From NCBI RefSeq assembly GCF_029625905.1, contig NZ_JARTLM010000007.1, forward strand, positions 106,869 through 170,868: DNA of 64,000 bases, read 5' to 3'. The DNA is from Hydrogenovibrio sp. 3SP14C1. GTDB lineage: Bacteria > Pseudomonadota > Gammaproteobacteria > Thiomicrospirales > Thiomicrospiraceae. Positions within the stretch are counted from its first letter, which is position 1, and each line of letters begins with the position of its first letter. The notes beneath the pieces were generated by a model. It was not told the DNA's origin and did not search any database. It saw only the letters and a list, made by a program, of their open reading frames with translations. Positions 38,099 through 47,672 of this stretch are shown here, piece after piece. The position numbers were made by a program, and so were the translations under genes.

Positions 38099-39613
38099 TT
38101 ATGTCTCTTTCAGTTCAGCCGACAACAATCCATCAAACCGCCCATCAGAATAGAGTTGATACCCTTTCACTTGCGGCCGTGAGACTGCATACTGATCTTC
38201 ATACCAAAGTGGAATCACTGCCAGCGTTTCTTGTAACCGTATCTGTAAAGCTTTATACAGCTCTGCCTGTCGTGCTAATGACTGAGTATGTGCCGCCTCT
38301 CGAATCAGCTCATCTGCCTGTGGATCTCGATAGCGTCCTCGATTGGCTCCTTTTGGTGGAATCGCTTCACTATCAAACACATATTGAAAAATATCCGGAC
38401 TTTTCACGCCCACCCAAGCCAAACTATACAGCTGGAAACGGCCTTGTTTGATGTCATTGTAAAACGTTCCCCAATCATAACTTTGCACCTTCAAAGCAAT
38501 CCCTATTTTTCTCAACTGGGATTGATAAATGGTGGCTAACCGAATACGGGTTGGATCTGAAGAAGTCTTATAACTCAATTCAATCATACCGTCGTCATTG
38601 ACCAGGCCTGGCTGTTTTTGTTTCAAAGCATCGACCAGTTGTTTGGCTTTTTGAGGCTGATAATCAAACCCCTGAATACTCTCAACCCCACTCCAATGTT
38701 CAGGAACCAGCAACCCACCTGCTAAGCGCGCATGGCCATCAAAGATGCCCTTAATAATCGCCCGACGATTAATGCCATAAGCCAAAGCTTGCCGCATTTC
38801 TAATTGCGACAGCAACGCATCTTCAAAATTAAAGCCAACATAACCAAAATTAGTCCCATCATGCCATTGCACTTTTAGCTCATCAAGTTTGTCACAATAA
38901 GACACCAACTCCGGCGACAAATCATTTTGGATAATGTCCAACTCACCCTTGCGTAATTTCAACACACGAACCGTTGCATCTTTGACTGGAATAAACACCA
39001 ATTGCACAGCGTCAGGGCGCTGTAACACCAGCTTTTGCTCCGTCATGGATTTAAAAAAGCATGGCCCTGAGCCAATCGGTGTTTTTTGAAAGGCATGATG
39101 ACTTTCAACCAAATCTTTCGGCAGAATACCAATCACCAAACGCCCCACGAATAACGCATCCGGCGCTTCTAAATGAAAATCGAGTTCTGCATCATTCAAC
39201 ACTTCAATGCGGACAATCTTCTTTAATGACCCACGATGAGGAGATCCCAACGTTTTATCAAGAATGCTTCGATAAGTCGCTGCTACGTCTTCCGCCGTTA
39301 AAGGCATGCCATGATGAAATCGAGGAAATTCGGTTAAAGTAAAACGATAATGTGTCGGAGAGAGTTGTTGCCAGGTAGCCAAATCAGGAATCGGCTCAAA
39401 CGCTTCATTAAAATCAATTAGCTGTCGGTAAATCAACCGATTTACCCGGCTGGATAATGCATCTGTTGCCTGACGCGGATCAAGCATTCTGGGGCGTGAA
39501 GTCACCCCCATTTTGATTTGACGTTCCTGCCCTTGGGAAGACGCGCAACTTTGCAATAAAATTCCGGTTGCAGAACCCAAGCTGGCCTTAAAAAACGTTC
39601 TGCGGTTCAACAT
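38099..39613 (-). CDS. peptide ABC transporter solute-binding protein, Tat-type signal
   Basis: A 504-residue family 5 extracellular solute-binding protein (DppA/OppA type), with family landmarks such as ELDFHLEAPDALF, GINRRAIIKGIFDG and the C-terminal IPLWYEDQYAVSRPQVKGY. The start at 39613 gives the N-terminus LNRRTFFKASLGSATG, a twin-Arg signal, then LLQSC, a possible lipobox Cys. It probably feeds the DppB/DppC permeases 2 kb downstream on the same strand. Copy 8 of the palindrome encodes KQPGLV within it. Confidence 0.88.
   Translation of the reverse strand: MLNRRTFFKASLGSATGILLQSCASSQGQERQIKMGVTSRPRMLDPRQATDALSSRVNRLIYRQLIDFNEAFEPIPDLATWQQLSPTHYRFTLTEFPRFHHGMPLTAEDVAATYRSILDKTLGSPHRGSLKKIVRIEVLNDAELDFHLEAPDALFVGRLVIGILPKDLVESHHAFQKTPIGSGPCFFKSMTEQKLVLQRPDAVQLVFIPVKDATVRVLKLRKGELDIIQNDLSPELVSYCDKLDELKVQWHDGTNFGYVGFNFEDALLSQLEMRQALAYGINRRAIIKGIFDGHARLAGGLLVPEHWSGVESIQGFDYQPQKAKQLVDALKQKQPGLVNDDGMIELSYKTSSDPTRIRLATIYQSQLRKIGIALKVQSYDWGTFYNDIKQGRFQLYSLAWVGVKSPDIFQYVFDSEAIPPKGANRGRYRDPQADELIREAAHTQSLARQAELYKALQIRLQETLAVIPLWYEDQYAVSRPQVKGYQLYSDGRFDGLLSAELKET
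38602..38611. repeat. CCAGGCCTGG palindrome, copy 8 (inside solute-binding protein gene)
   Basis: Perfect copy with right arm CTGTTTTTGT. On the gene strand the extended repeat reads QKQPGLV, the same peptide that copy 13 gives in another gene. Confidence 0.9.
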
Positions 39614-39667
39614 TACATTGCCCCGCTGTTTATAGTGGATAACAAAATACAATCCAATTTTATATGA

Positions 39668-41065
39668 TTATGATGGCGTTTTATCAAGCTTAGGCATCTT
39701 TTCTTTTGTCGGGTTCGATAAAACTTTATCAAACTGAACGAGTTTGTCTGCTGTTAAACGACCGACCGTGGCTTCCAATTTCAAACGACTTAACACCACA
39801 TTATGTAATGACTCGGCTAAATTTCTTCTGGCTTGGAACATATTGGTTCTGGCCGTCAACACTTCCAGTAAATTTTTCAGCCCGACTTTATAGCCTTCTT
39901 CCGCCGCTTCTAAAAACGCATCGTTTGACTGTACCGCTGCCCGGTTCGCAATCACCAATTCCATACCGCGTTCAACATTTCGTACCAGAATACGGGCATT
40001 CAAACGAGCAGATTCTCTCGCATCACGCAACCCTAAAGTGGCCGCTTTATAATTGGCTCTCGCTTCAGACACTTTTGCACTGACACCGCCACCGGAATAC
40101 AACGGTAACGTCGCATAAACGCCCACCATTAAATTATTTCGATCCGAATATTGTCCAGCAAAATTCGTATTATAATCAGAATAAGATTGGTCGGTATATT
40201 GCGCTTTTAAATCGACATTGAACCAATGCCCCGATTTTTGAACGTCCACTTCTTTTGAAGCGACATTGGTACTTTCTTCCACCTGAAGAACATCTAAATT
40301 TTGTTCTTCCGCAAGGTTTTCCCATTTACTCATATCCAGGTTTTGCGAAGGTAGATTGACTGAAAGCTTAATGACCTTCAAATCGTTGACAGGCTTACCA
40401 GTCAATTTCATCAGCTCTTCGTACGCAACGTCTAAATTATTCTCAGCAGTGATGCGCTGTGACTTTGATAAATCATAGGTAGATTTTGCCTGTAATACAT
40501 CGGTCTTACTCGCCAGACCGACTTCTGCTGAGGCGTTCGCTCGCTCCCACTGAGTTTTATCCGCTTTTTCTTTTGCCTGTGATAACTTCACATCTTCTTG
40601 CGCCAAAAGCACCTTAAAATAGGCATCTGAAACACGCACAATCAGATCCTGTTCGGCATATTTGATTTCATACTCAGATTTTTGCATCTGATATTTTGCT
40701 TGATCGTAGCGCGCCCAATTATCATGCTGATACAAAGATTGCGTCATACTCACCCCTAACGTACGGGTGGTCACATCAGCAGTGTCTACATTACTGTCAT
40801 TTTTGACATAATCAGCATTTGCCGCAATCTGAGGTAACAAAGGGGATCTGGCAATACTCAAAGCTTCTTGGTTGGCCTGATAAGTCGCTCGCGCTTGCGC
40901 CAGTTTTGCATCATGCAACACTGCCATCTGATAAATATCAATCAACCCTGGTGCAGACCATGCTGCAGATGATGCCAACATCAAAGCTGCCGTTAAAGGA
41001 GCCACCACCAGGCTTTTCTTTTGCGCTTTTTGAACACGGGGGTTAATTATCTTTTTCATCATCAC
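39668..41065 (-). CDS. TolC-family outer-membrane efflux protein
   Basis: A 465-residue type I secretion or efflux outer-membrane channel. It has a signal peptide (SLVVAPLTAALMLASSAAWSA), then two homologous halves of the OEP fold with long helices (for example YQANQEALSIARSPLLPQIAANADY and KSTYDLSKSQRITAENNLDVAYEEL). No inner-membrane pump gene is adjacent, so, like E. coli TolC, it may serve several pumps. It overlaps the CYTH gene by 23 bp; a later Met would lessen that. Confidence 0.9.
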   Translation of the reverse strand: MMMKKIINPRVQKAQKKSLVVAPLTAALMLASSAAWSAPGLIDIYQMAVLHDAKLAQARATYQANQEALSIARSPLLPQIAANADYVKNDSNVDTADVTTRTLGVSMTQSLYQHDNWARYDQAKYQMQKSEYEIKYAEQDLIVRVSDAYFKVLLAQEDVKLSQAKEKADKTQWERANASAEVGLASKTDVLQAKSTYDLSKSQRITAENNLDVAYEELMKLTGKPVNDLKVIKLSVNLPSQNLDMSKWENLAEEQNLDVLQVEESTNVASKEVDVQKSGHWFNVDLKAQYTDQSYSDYNTNFAGQYSDRNNLMVGVYATLPLYSGGGVSAKVSEARANYKAATLGLRDARESARLNARILVRNVERGMELVIANRAAVQSNDAFLEAAEEGYKVGLKNLLEVLTARTNMFQARRNLAESLHNVVLSRLKLEATVGRLTADKLVQFDKVLSNPTKEKMPKLDKTPS

Positions 41066-41543
41066 TCCAATTGCAATAAGGTCGCTGGCTTAAACTAATA
41101 TTATAGTAGCGAGGAATTTCAGTCACTTCTTTAGACGCCCAATCAGGTAATTCAATGGCTTCGTCCTCCGAATCCAACTCAACTTCGGCTACGATTAAAC
41201 CTTCATTATCGCCTAAAAAGACATCTATTTCCCAGATATGTGACTCAAATGTAACATAATAACGAATTTTTTCAATTACTGGCCCGACACAAAGTGTTTT
41301 CAACAGCTTGCGAGCATCTTCAATTTCAACCGGATACTCATATTCATCGCGGCTCAAACCAATCTCTAAACTTTTAATGTTTATATTAGCTTGCTCCCCT
41401 TCTATGCGAATACGAACCGAACTTTTACTGCCCGGTTGCTGAATATCATTCAGGTATCCCTGTGCAAAATGGATATGTTTATCGGCGAGCTTCTTCCACT
41501 CTTCTCCTGTAACTAAAAACTTGCGTTCAATTTCTCGTGCCAT
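41043..41543 (-). CDS. CYTH-domain protein (triphosphatase type)
   Basis: A 166-residue CYTH tunnel-fold protein beginning AREIERKFLV (ExExK motif) followed by RIRIEGEQANINIK, EYEYPVE, KIRYYV and AEVELDSEDE. The charged tunnel binds triphosphate and metal ions. Bacterial single-domain members act as inorganic triphosphatases or have unknown substrates; adenylate cyclase activity is rare. It lies 46 bp downstream of cysM. Confidence 0.88.
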   Translation of the reverse strand: MAREIERKFLVTGEEWKKLADKHIHFAQGYLNDIQQPGSKSSVRIRIEGEQANINIKSLEIGLSRDEYEYPVEIEDARKLLKTLCVGPVIEKIRYYVTFESHIWEIDVFLGDNEGLIVAEVELDSEDEAIELPDWASKEVTEIPRYYNISLSQRPYCNWSDDEKDN

Positions 41544-41589
41544 AATTTTCTTATTGTTTAATCTTCTAATTAAAATATTTTCTAAAAAC

Positions 41590-42498
41590 TTAACCGTGCG
41601 TTACATTGCCCGTCGGAAAAACATTGGTAGATAAATAACGATCGCCTCGATCACACACAATCGTGACGATGGTGGCATTTTCAACTTCACCAGCCAACTG
41701 CAATGCCGCAGCCATCGCGCCACCTGAAGAAACACCGGCAAAAATCCCTTCCTGGGTTGCCATAGATCGCATGGTTTCTTCTGCCACATCTTGCGACAAA
41801 TCAATGACTCTATCAACGCGACGATCATCATAAATGTCAGGTAAATATTCTTTTGTCCAACGGCGAATGCCTGGAATCGAAGCACCTTCTTTCGGTTGCA
41901 CCCCAACGATTTGAATTGCCTCACTCTGTTCTTTTAAAAACATGGAGGTTCCCATGATTGTTCCGGTGGTCCCCATTGCACTGACAAAATGGGTGATTTT
42001 CCCCTCAGTATCGCGCCAAATTTCAGGGCCGGTCGTATGATAGTGCGCCAACGGGTTATCAGGGTTAGCAAACTGATCCAAAACTTTACCTTGTCCTTCT
42101 GCTTGTAACCGTTGTGCCAAATCACGCGCGCCTTCCATTCCTGATTCCTGAGTCACCAAAATCAATTCCGCGCCATAAGCTGCCATAGAAGCACGTCGTT
42201 CCATCGACATGTTATCAGGCATAATCAATTTTAAACGATACCCCAGCATAGCCGACACCATCGCCAAAGCGATACCGGTATTCCCACTGGTCGCTTCAAT
42301 CAAAGTATCTCCCGGCGTAATCTCCCCGCGTTTTTCAGCCTGAACAATCATATTCAATGCCGGACGGTCTTTTACAGAACCCGCAGGGTTATTGCCTTCT
42401 AACTTCGCCAAAACCACACTATTGGTTTTTGGGTTGACCATACGCTGAACCTTTATCAAAGGCGTATTTCCGACAGTGTCCATTAATGTTTTATACAT
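41590..42498 (-). CDS. cysM: cysteine synthase B
   Basis: CysM makes cysteine (or S-sulfocysteine from thiosulfate) from O-acetylserine, using PLP. At 302 residues (E. coli 303) it carries the PLP Lys in PAGSVKDRPALNMI, the substrate loop TSGNTG and the phosphate-binding GTTGT. CysM-type features include the KEYLPDIYDDRRVD region. The start was set at 42498, where GGAG precedes the ATG by seven bases; the open frame runs 18 codons further. The ability to use thiosulfate would suit a sulfur oxidiser. Confidence 0.94.
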   Translation of the reverse strand: MYKTLMDTVGNTPLIKVQRMVNPKTNSVVLAKLEGNNPAGSVKDRPALNMIVQAEKRGEITPGDTLIEATSGNTGIALAMVSAMLGYRLKLIMPDNMSMERRASMAAYGAELILVTQESGMEGARDLAQRLQAEGQGKVLDQFANPDNPLAHYHTTGPEIWRDTEGKITHFVSAMGTTGTIMGTSMFLKEQSEAIQIVGVQPKEGASIPGIRRWTKEYLPDIYDDRRVDRVIDLSQDVAEETMRSMATQEGIFAGVSSGGAMAAALQLAGEVENATIVTIVCDRGDRYLSTNVFPTGNVTHG

Positions 42499-42520
42499 AT
42501 TCTTCTCCAAAACCGGCTGG

Positions 42521-43420
42521 TTAAGGTAATGCCAACACCAGTCCAACTGCAATTAAACTAGGAAGAAGCAATACCACGGAGACATTCAAACCCAATGCCG
42601 GCATTAATTTCGTTAACGAATGATGGTGCCATTTTACTGTAACTCGAAGCGGCCAAGCGAGAATCAATGTAAAAAAGCCTAAACTCGCCCAATAAGGCAA
42701 CCAACCATCAATAATCATATAAGCCAGTACCAAATAACTTAAAGCCAGAAAACTATTAAAAATCATACTACTACTTCGTTGACCTAAGTACATTAGAATA
42801 TTAAACCGACCGGCCTTTCGATCCGCTTCTTCATCTGGAAACTGATTTAAAAGCAATAAGTTATTCACTAAAAAGAAAACAATCATTGAAAGTCCAAACG
42901 TAACCCAGCTATATTCGCCTGTTAACACAAAATAAGCCCCGGTCATCATCAAAGGACCAAACGCGATGCCCGGGCTGATTAAACAGAGCCAAGGCATGCG
43001 TGTGATTTTAGAGGTATAAAAGACAATCAACAAAACACCCGCTATCCCAATCGGCAACAGCTCCCAGCTTCGTAAATAAATAAAAAACCCGCCTAAGCTG
43101 ACAACAATGCCTAAAAACAAGTACCCCAGTGAACCAACCGTCTCAGCTGCTTGCGGGTTTTTAATCAACGCCCCACTGCCACCGCTGAAAGGGGTTTTAT
43201 CGGTCATTGCGTCTAACCCTGATTCGTAGTCCTCATATTCATTTAAGATGTTCACACTGATATGAGCTGAAACAGCGCCCAGCACTACCAATATAAATAG
43301 GGGAATCGACCAATCAAACCCTTCATAAGAAGCGGTCGCCGCCACTAACGCCATAATCACCAATGTCAGCATTAAAAAAGGAGGACGCATCACTTCCAGC
43401 AAACTTTTCAATAACTTCAT
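42521..43420 (-). CDS. UbiA/MenA-type prenyltransferase
   Basis: A 299-residue polytopic membrane prenyltransferase (about eight helices). The two Asp-rich motifs are NEYEDYESGLDAMTDKTPFSGGSG and FPDEEADRKAGRFN, which bind magnesium and the prenyl diphosphate. The TPFSGGSG stretch resembles MenA (dihydroxynaphthoate prenyltransferase) more than UbiA, but other aromatic acceptors are possible. No men or ubi genes are adjacent. Confidence 0.85.
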   Translation of the reverse strand: MKLLKSLLEVMRPPFLMLTLVIMALVAATASYEGFDWSIPLFILVVLGAVSAHISVNILNEYEDYESGLDAMTDKTPFSGGSGALIKNPQAAETVGSLGYLFLGIVVSLGGFFIYLRSWELLPIGIAGVLLIVFYTSKITRMPWLCLISPGIAFGPLMMTGAYFVLTGEYSWVTFGLSMIVFFLVNNLLLLNQFPDEEADRKAGRFNILMYLGQRSSSMIFNSFLALSYLVLAYMIIDGWLPYWASLGFFTLILAWPLRVTVKWHHHSLTKLMPALGLNVSVVLLLPSLIAVGLVLALP

Positions 43421-43430
43421 CTTTTACGCC

Positions 43431-44276
43431 CTATTCCCTTCCATTGATTAAATAACTATCCAGTCGTTTATACCACCCTTTTAACCAACGGGTTTCATTT
43501 CGTTCTGGCGGGGATAGATTAACGCGCTGTGCCAACAATCGTTTAGCAGAAGCGATAAATTGCTTTAAAACCGACCCCGACTGTTCCGGATCCATGGCTA
43601 ACACCACATCTACCAACCCCCAACCTTTGCCTTGATACTGTTCTTTAGCATTCGCACCCAAGCCTTTGAAATTATAGTAATCGATCATTGCGAACAGCCC
43701 ACGCTTATCTTCGATCAAACGGATGATCTTTTGCCAGAAAAACGCCGCTTCGACCGGATGTAATGTTTGAATCTGCTGCTCCAATTTCTGGATTAATTGA
43801 TGTGCGATAAACTGAGCTTGTAGCGACTGTGTTCTTTGTAACCAATCACGCAATTGGGTCAGCTTTGTTTTTGACCAGGCCTGGTAGAATTCAGCTCGGT
43901 TTTGCCAAGGAGGGTTAAAAGGAGATAGTTGGTTCAACCACACGGGAGCAGCTTCATACTGAGAAACGAACGCCACCATTTTGGGAAAGGTTTCCACAAA
44001 AGGCACATTCAGCTTTTTAGGTATCCAGATAAAGTGCCCGATACCAAAGGAAGGAAACGGCTCGGACTTGCTCCAGTAGGTTAGGTATTTAGGATTTTGA
44101 TTCGCTTCATTTTGATATATACGGCGTGCAATCCAATCATACTCTGCAGCATCAAGCTGTTGAATTTTGGAAACAACCACCTGAGCTGGCTGAGAGATAG
44201 GATTCGACCAGGCAACGCCATTTAAAAACAAACCACCCAAAACGCCTAAAGTGAGACGCTGAAAGAAAATGTTCAC
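43431..44276 (-). CDS. exported protein of unknown function
   Basis: A 281-residue protein beginning at a GTG (44276), chosen because the following FFQRLTLGVLGGLFLNGVAWS is a good signal peptide; the frame stays open for 35 more codons into the sspA gene. The mature part has IARRIYQNEANQNPKYLTYWSKSEPFPSFGIGHFIW and YYNFKGLGANAKEQY, GKGWGLVDVVL blocks that look like a lysozyme- or transglycosylase-like fold, an inference from the Glu plus GxGHFxW pattern. Palindrome copy 9 encodes YQAWS. Confidence 0.65.
   Translation of the reverse strand: MNIFFQRLTLGVLGGLFLNGVAWSNPISQPAQVVVSKIQQLDAAEYDWIARRIYQNEANQNPKYLTYWSKSEPFPSFGIGHFIWIPKKLNVPFVETFPKMVAFVSQYEAAPVWLNQLSPFNPPWQNRAEFYQAWSKTKLTQLRDWLQRTQSLQAQFIAHQLIQKLEQQIQTLHPVEAAFFWQKIIRLIEDKRGLFAMIDYYNFKGLGANAKEQYQGKGWGLVDVVLAMDPEQSGSVLKQFIASAKRLLAQRVNLSPPERNETRWLKGWYKRLDSYLINGRE
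43875..43884. repeat. CCAGGCCTGG palindrome, copy 9 (inside exported-protein gene)
   Basis: Perfect copy, read as Gln-Ala-Trp on the gene strand, with left flank GTTTTTGA and right flank TAGAATTC. Confidence 0.9.
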
Positions 44277-44301
44277 GGTCGCTGCCTTTATAAACAATGC
44301 C

Positions 44302-44967
44302 TTATTGGCACAAAGTCGATAAATAGCTGCCGTCAACATTTTTAAGCATCCCCACATACATTTGCGGTAACTCAGTGACAACAGAGGATTTTACGCACTC
44401 TTCTTCTAAGAGGTTATCTGACCAGCGTTTCATTGTAGGCAAGTTATCCAAGAAAGAAAAACCACAGGCTAACGCCATTAAATCCAAACGCATAAAGAAA
44501 GGGGCATACGCGGCATCAATCAAACAGAAATCAGCACCATTGAAAAAAGCCTTGCCGCTATGAACCGATTCTAAACGATGCAATTTCTTCAACATAGCAT
44601 CCCGAATTTCTTCAAATTCCGATTGAGTTTTAGCCTGCGCCATTTTAAACAATGCCATATTCAATTCATCGCCAAAGCTCATCCAAGCTCTGTTTTTGGC
44701 TTTCAATAGAATATCTTCAGGATGTAAAGAAGGTGGTGTCACTTCATCTACATACTCTTGAATAACGGATGATTCGAATAAGACTTCATTTCCAACTTTC
44801 AAAACAGGTACTTTGCCAAGCGGCGACACTTCTTTAAACCACTCAGGCGGGTTTCTTAAGTCGATATAGGTAATATCAAAATCAATATTTTTTTTCTTTA
44901 AAACAATGACTGCTCGTTGAACAAAAGGACAAAGTTTAAAACTGATTAATTCCATCTTTTTTGCCAT
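44302..44967 (-). CDS. sspA: stringent starvation protein A (GST fold)
   Basis: A 221-residue glutathione-transferase-fold protein. The N-terminal thioredoxin-like part reads LISFKLCPFVQRAVIVL and SPLGKVPVLKV; residues after 90 form the helical GST domain. The SspA branch binds RNA polymerase and alters transcription in stationary phase instead of acting as an enzyme; length (E. coli 212) fits. A plain GST is the alternative: no sspB follows and CPFVQRA also occurs in glutaredoxin-like GSTs. Confidence 0.7.
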   Translation of the reverse strand: MAKKMELISFKLCPFVQRAVIVLKKKNIDFDITYIDLRNPPEWFKEVSPLGKVPVLKVGNEVLFESSVIQEYVDEVTPPSLHPEDILLKAKNRAWMSFGDELNMALFKMAQAKTQSEFEEIRDAMLKKLHRLESVHSGKAFFNGADFCLIDAAYAPFFMRLDLMALACGFSFLDNLPTMKRWSDNLLEEECVKSSVVTELPQMYVGMLKNVDGSYLSTLCQ

Positions 44968-45059
44968 GGCTGCTCCCTGTTAAATATAAAGAATGAACAC
45001 ACATCATACAAACTCTTAGCGACAGGTCAATACAAGGATGCCATGTAACAAGCTGTCAG

Positions 45060-45096
45060 ACAAGAAAAAGGCGCTCAAACATCCGCTCAAGCGCCT
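45060..45096 (-). terminator. terminator after the DsrE-like gene
   Basis: On the minus strand AGGCGCT and AGCGCCT pair across a 14-base spacer and are followed by TTTTTCTTG. Confidence 0.75.
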
Positions 45097-45175
45097 ATTC
45101 AAAGAAGAAAGCATTTAGTACGTTCTTGTACCTATATTTTTAATAAAAAGAATATCTCAACTTAACTGCTGTTAA

Positions 45176-45727
45176 CTATTGAACGAATTTTTCAGGAGAA
45201 CCAAATAAAGCTTTGCGCTCTTTATCCGAAAGCTGTTTGATGATGACCACCTGATACCCCAAGGCTTTATAGTCATTTAATTGCGCCATCCCAGAAGCAG
45301 AATAACTGACAAAGTCTGGAAAGTCTTCTCGGGTAAGGTTTTTCAACCCGCCCACTGCGCCGCACACATGAACAGAAACAGATTGATCCGTCACCAATTG
45401 ATTAAACATGGCATGTAAATCTGCATTTTGTGGCTGGGCCTGCTTTTGCAAAGCAAACTCTTCCGCTCCGTGCGACACCACGGCGATATCAACATCAGGA
45501 TAACGTTTCCGAATCAATTCAATTTGTTGCGTAACAAAAGGCGCCATTGATTTTAAGGCACCGCTATCCAAGGTTTCAATATCAAACACAATGCCATCGG
45601 GCTCTTCAGACTGTGACAGAATTTTTTGAACTTGAGGATGAACATTAGACGTTTCAGCGTGCACAGACAGGCTAAAAGTTCCAACGAGTATCGAGAATAG
45701 AATAAAGAGAAAAGAATGTCGAATCAT
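45176..45727 (-). CDS. periplasmic DsrE-like protein
   Basis: A 183-residue protein with a signal peptide (FLFILFSILVGTFSLSVHA) and a DsrE/DsrF-like fold: GIVFDIETLD, then DIAVVSHGAEEFAL, SVHVCGAVGG (the conserved single Cys) and YQVVIIKQL. Exported DsrE-like proteins are frequent in sulfur-oxidising bacteria but their role is unknown; sulfur relay by the Cys is plausible. Start 45727 was preferred to an ATG four codons upstream because GGGG is well spaced before it. Confidence 0.8.
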   Translation of the reverse strand: MIRHSFLFILFSILVGTFSLSVHAETSNVHPQVQKILSQSEEPDGIVFDIETLDSGALKSMAPFVTQQIELIRKRYPDVDIAVVSHGAEEFALQKQAQPQNADLHAMFNQLVTDQSVSVHVCGAVGGLKNLTREDFPDFVSYSASGMAQLNDYKALGYQVVIIKQLSDKERKALFGSPEKFVQ

Positions 45728-45898
45728 AGGAAACCCCAATGAAATAAATTACTTATATCAAGTAGTTTATTCAATCATAGAAGCTTTATAAACAAAATGC
45801 GAATGTATTAATAAGCTCTTATAAAGCAATTACTTACCTTACATATTTAAAGAGCTTATTTTTTCTTATTCAGCCATTTTTGAAACACCGTGCGGCGT

Positions 45899-46156
45899 TT
45901 AAATTTGATCACTTAAGACTAAGTGTTCAAACTTTTTCACCAGCGCTTCATTATCTTCGACATGTTCCGGATCGGTAATAATACAATCCACCGGGCACAC
46001 ACTGATACAGGTCGGTGTATCGTAATAGCCAACACACTCTGTACAAAGATCAGGATCGATCTCATAGATTTTCTTGCCATAAGAAATGGCTTGGTTCGGG
46101 CACTCCGGCTCGCACATATCACAATTGGTGCACCCTTCTAAAATCTTCAAGGCCAT
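45899..46156 (-). CDS. yfhL: YfhL-type 2[4Fe-4S] ferredoxin
   Basis: An 85-residue ferredoxin with two clusters: CTNCDMCEPECP and CTECVGYYDTPTCISVCPVDC, where the eight-residue insert in the second motif marks the Alvin / YfhL class of very low potential. It starts 6 bp after trhP. In E. coli YfhL has been linked to the TrhP-type tRNA hydroxylation, so the pairing here makes functional sense. Confidence 0.93.
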   Translation of the reverse strand: MALKILEGCTNCDMCEPECPNQAISYGKKIYEIDPDLCTECVGYYDTPTCISVCPVDCIITDPEHVEDNEALVKKFEHLVLSDQI

Positions 46157-46162
46157 GCTGAA

Positions 46163-47623
46163 TTAAACCTTTGCTGCTTCTTTGGCTTCACGAGCGGCGG
46201 CATCACGCTTCATGTCACCGCCCCAAGCTTCGTTACGCATCACCAAACCAAACTTCAAGGTTTCAACATCCAAATCTTTAAATGGGTTCGGAATACGAAC
46301 ACGCCAACCGGACCCTAATGCACATTCAACCGGCTTATCATGATGATCCTGCATCTCAGCCAGCTTCAACGTCACATTACCGGCAGGTGTCATAATTTCG
46401 ATCGAATCGCCTAGGCAGAATTTATTCTTCACATCAATTTCCAACAAGCTCTGGCCGTCTCTTTCAATCACATCAATGACTTCACCCACAAAGCGCTGAC
46501 GATCTGATTTGGAAACGCCGTATTCATAGTTTTGATATTCAGAGTGAACGTGACGGCGCAAGAAACCTTCCGTGTAACCACGGCTGGCCAAACTTTCCAA
46601 CTCACCTAATAAGCTTGTATCAAACGGTCTGCCTGCAGCTGCATCATCAATCGCTTTACGATAGGCTTGCGCCGTACGCGCCACATAATAATGCGATTTG
46701 GTACGCCCTTCAATTTTTAAGGAATCCACACCCATTTCAACCAGTTCCGGAATCAACTCCACCGCGCGTAAGTCTTTCGAGTTCATGATATAAGTACCGT
46801 GCTCGTCTTCAAACGCCGGCATATATTCCCCCGGGCGCCCTTCTTCTTCCAGCAACATCACTTCATCTGTAGGCTTCCCCTCACCTAAGGTAGGTTCAGG
46901 CTGGACAGAATCAGACGATTCAATCGTCAAATCAGTAATGTTCGCCACTTTGTCGACGGGAATCCCGACAATGTCACCGCTCTCGTCTTCCTTACCTTCA
47001 TAGGTATTGTAATTCCAACGGCACGCGTTGGTACAAGTGCCCTGGTTTGCATCACGCTTATTGATGTAACCAGACAACAAACAACGACCGGAATAAGCGA
47101 TACAAAGTGCCCCGTGCACAAACACTTCAAGCTCCATTCCCGGAACTGCTTCGCCAATCTCACGAATTTCCTGAATCGACAATTCACGAGACAACACCAC
47201 ACGAGCGATGCCTTGGTCATGCCAAAATTTTACCGTCGCCCAGTTCACTGCGTTTGACTGAACGGATAAATGAATTTCCTGCTCGGGATACTCTGCTCTC
47301 ACCATCGCAATCAACCCTGGGTCAGACATAATCAAAGCATCAGGCTTCATCGCGATAATCGGCGCAATGTCACGCATATAGGTTTTGATTTTGGCATTAT
47401 GCGCTGCGATATTACTCACCACATAGAATTTTTTGCCCAGCTCATGCGCACGCTTGATGCCTTTTTCCAAAGTTTCTTCATCAAATTCATTATTACGTAC
47501 ACGTAAGCTGTAACGAGGCTGTCCGGCATAAACGGCATCCGCACCATAGGCGAACGCATATTCCATGTTTTTATAGGTGCCGGCTGGCGAGAGTAGTTCT
47601 GGTGTAAAGTTTTCTGCTTTCAA
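46163..47623 (-). CDS. trhP: tRNA uridine hydroxylation protein TrhP (U32 family)
   Basis: A 486-residue U32 peptidase-family protein (YegQ). It shows ELLSPAGTYKNMEYAFAYGADAVYAG, the U32 signature EVFVHGALCIAYSGRCLLS, the Cys pair in NQGTCTNACRWNY, and a C-terminal domain. TrhP hydroxylates U34 of some tRNAs with prephenate-dependent chemistry (ho5U, the first step to cmo5U). It is about 30 residues longer than the E. coli protein; the extra part is an acidic stretch near residues 215-265. Confidence 0.9.
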   Translation of the reverse strand: MKAENFTPELLSPAGTYKNMEYAFAYGADAVYAGQPRYSLRVRNNEFDEETLEKGIKRAHELGKKFYVVSNIAAHNAKIKTYMRDIAPIIAMKPDALIMSDPGLIAMVRAEYPEQEIHLSVQSNAVNWATVKFWHDQGIARVVLSRELSIQEIREIGEAVPGMELEVFVHGALCIAYSGRCLLSGYINKRDANQGTCTNACRWNYNTYEGKEDESGDIVGIPVDKVANITDLTIESSDSVQPEPTLGEGKPTDEVMLLEEEGRPGEYMPAFEDEHGTYIMNSKDLRAVELIPELVEMGVDSLKIEGRTKSHYYVARTAQAYRKAIDDAAAGRPFDTSLLGELESLASRGYTEGFLRRHVHSEYQNYEYGVSKSDRQRFVGEVIDVIERDGQSLLEIDVKNKFCLGDSIEIMTPAGNVTLKLAEMQDHHDKPVECALGSGWRVRIPNPFKDLDVETLKFGLVMRNEAWGGDMKRDAAAREAKEAAKV

Positions 47624-47672
47624 GGCAAATTCCTTTAGATTAATTTCCGAGTTGGTAACAAGGTATTTTACT

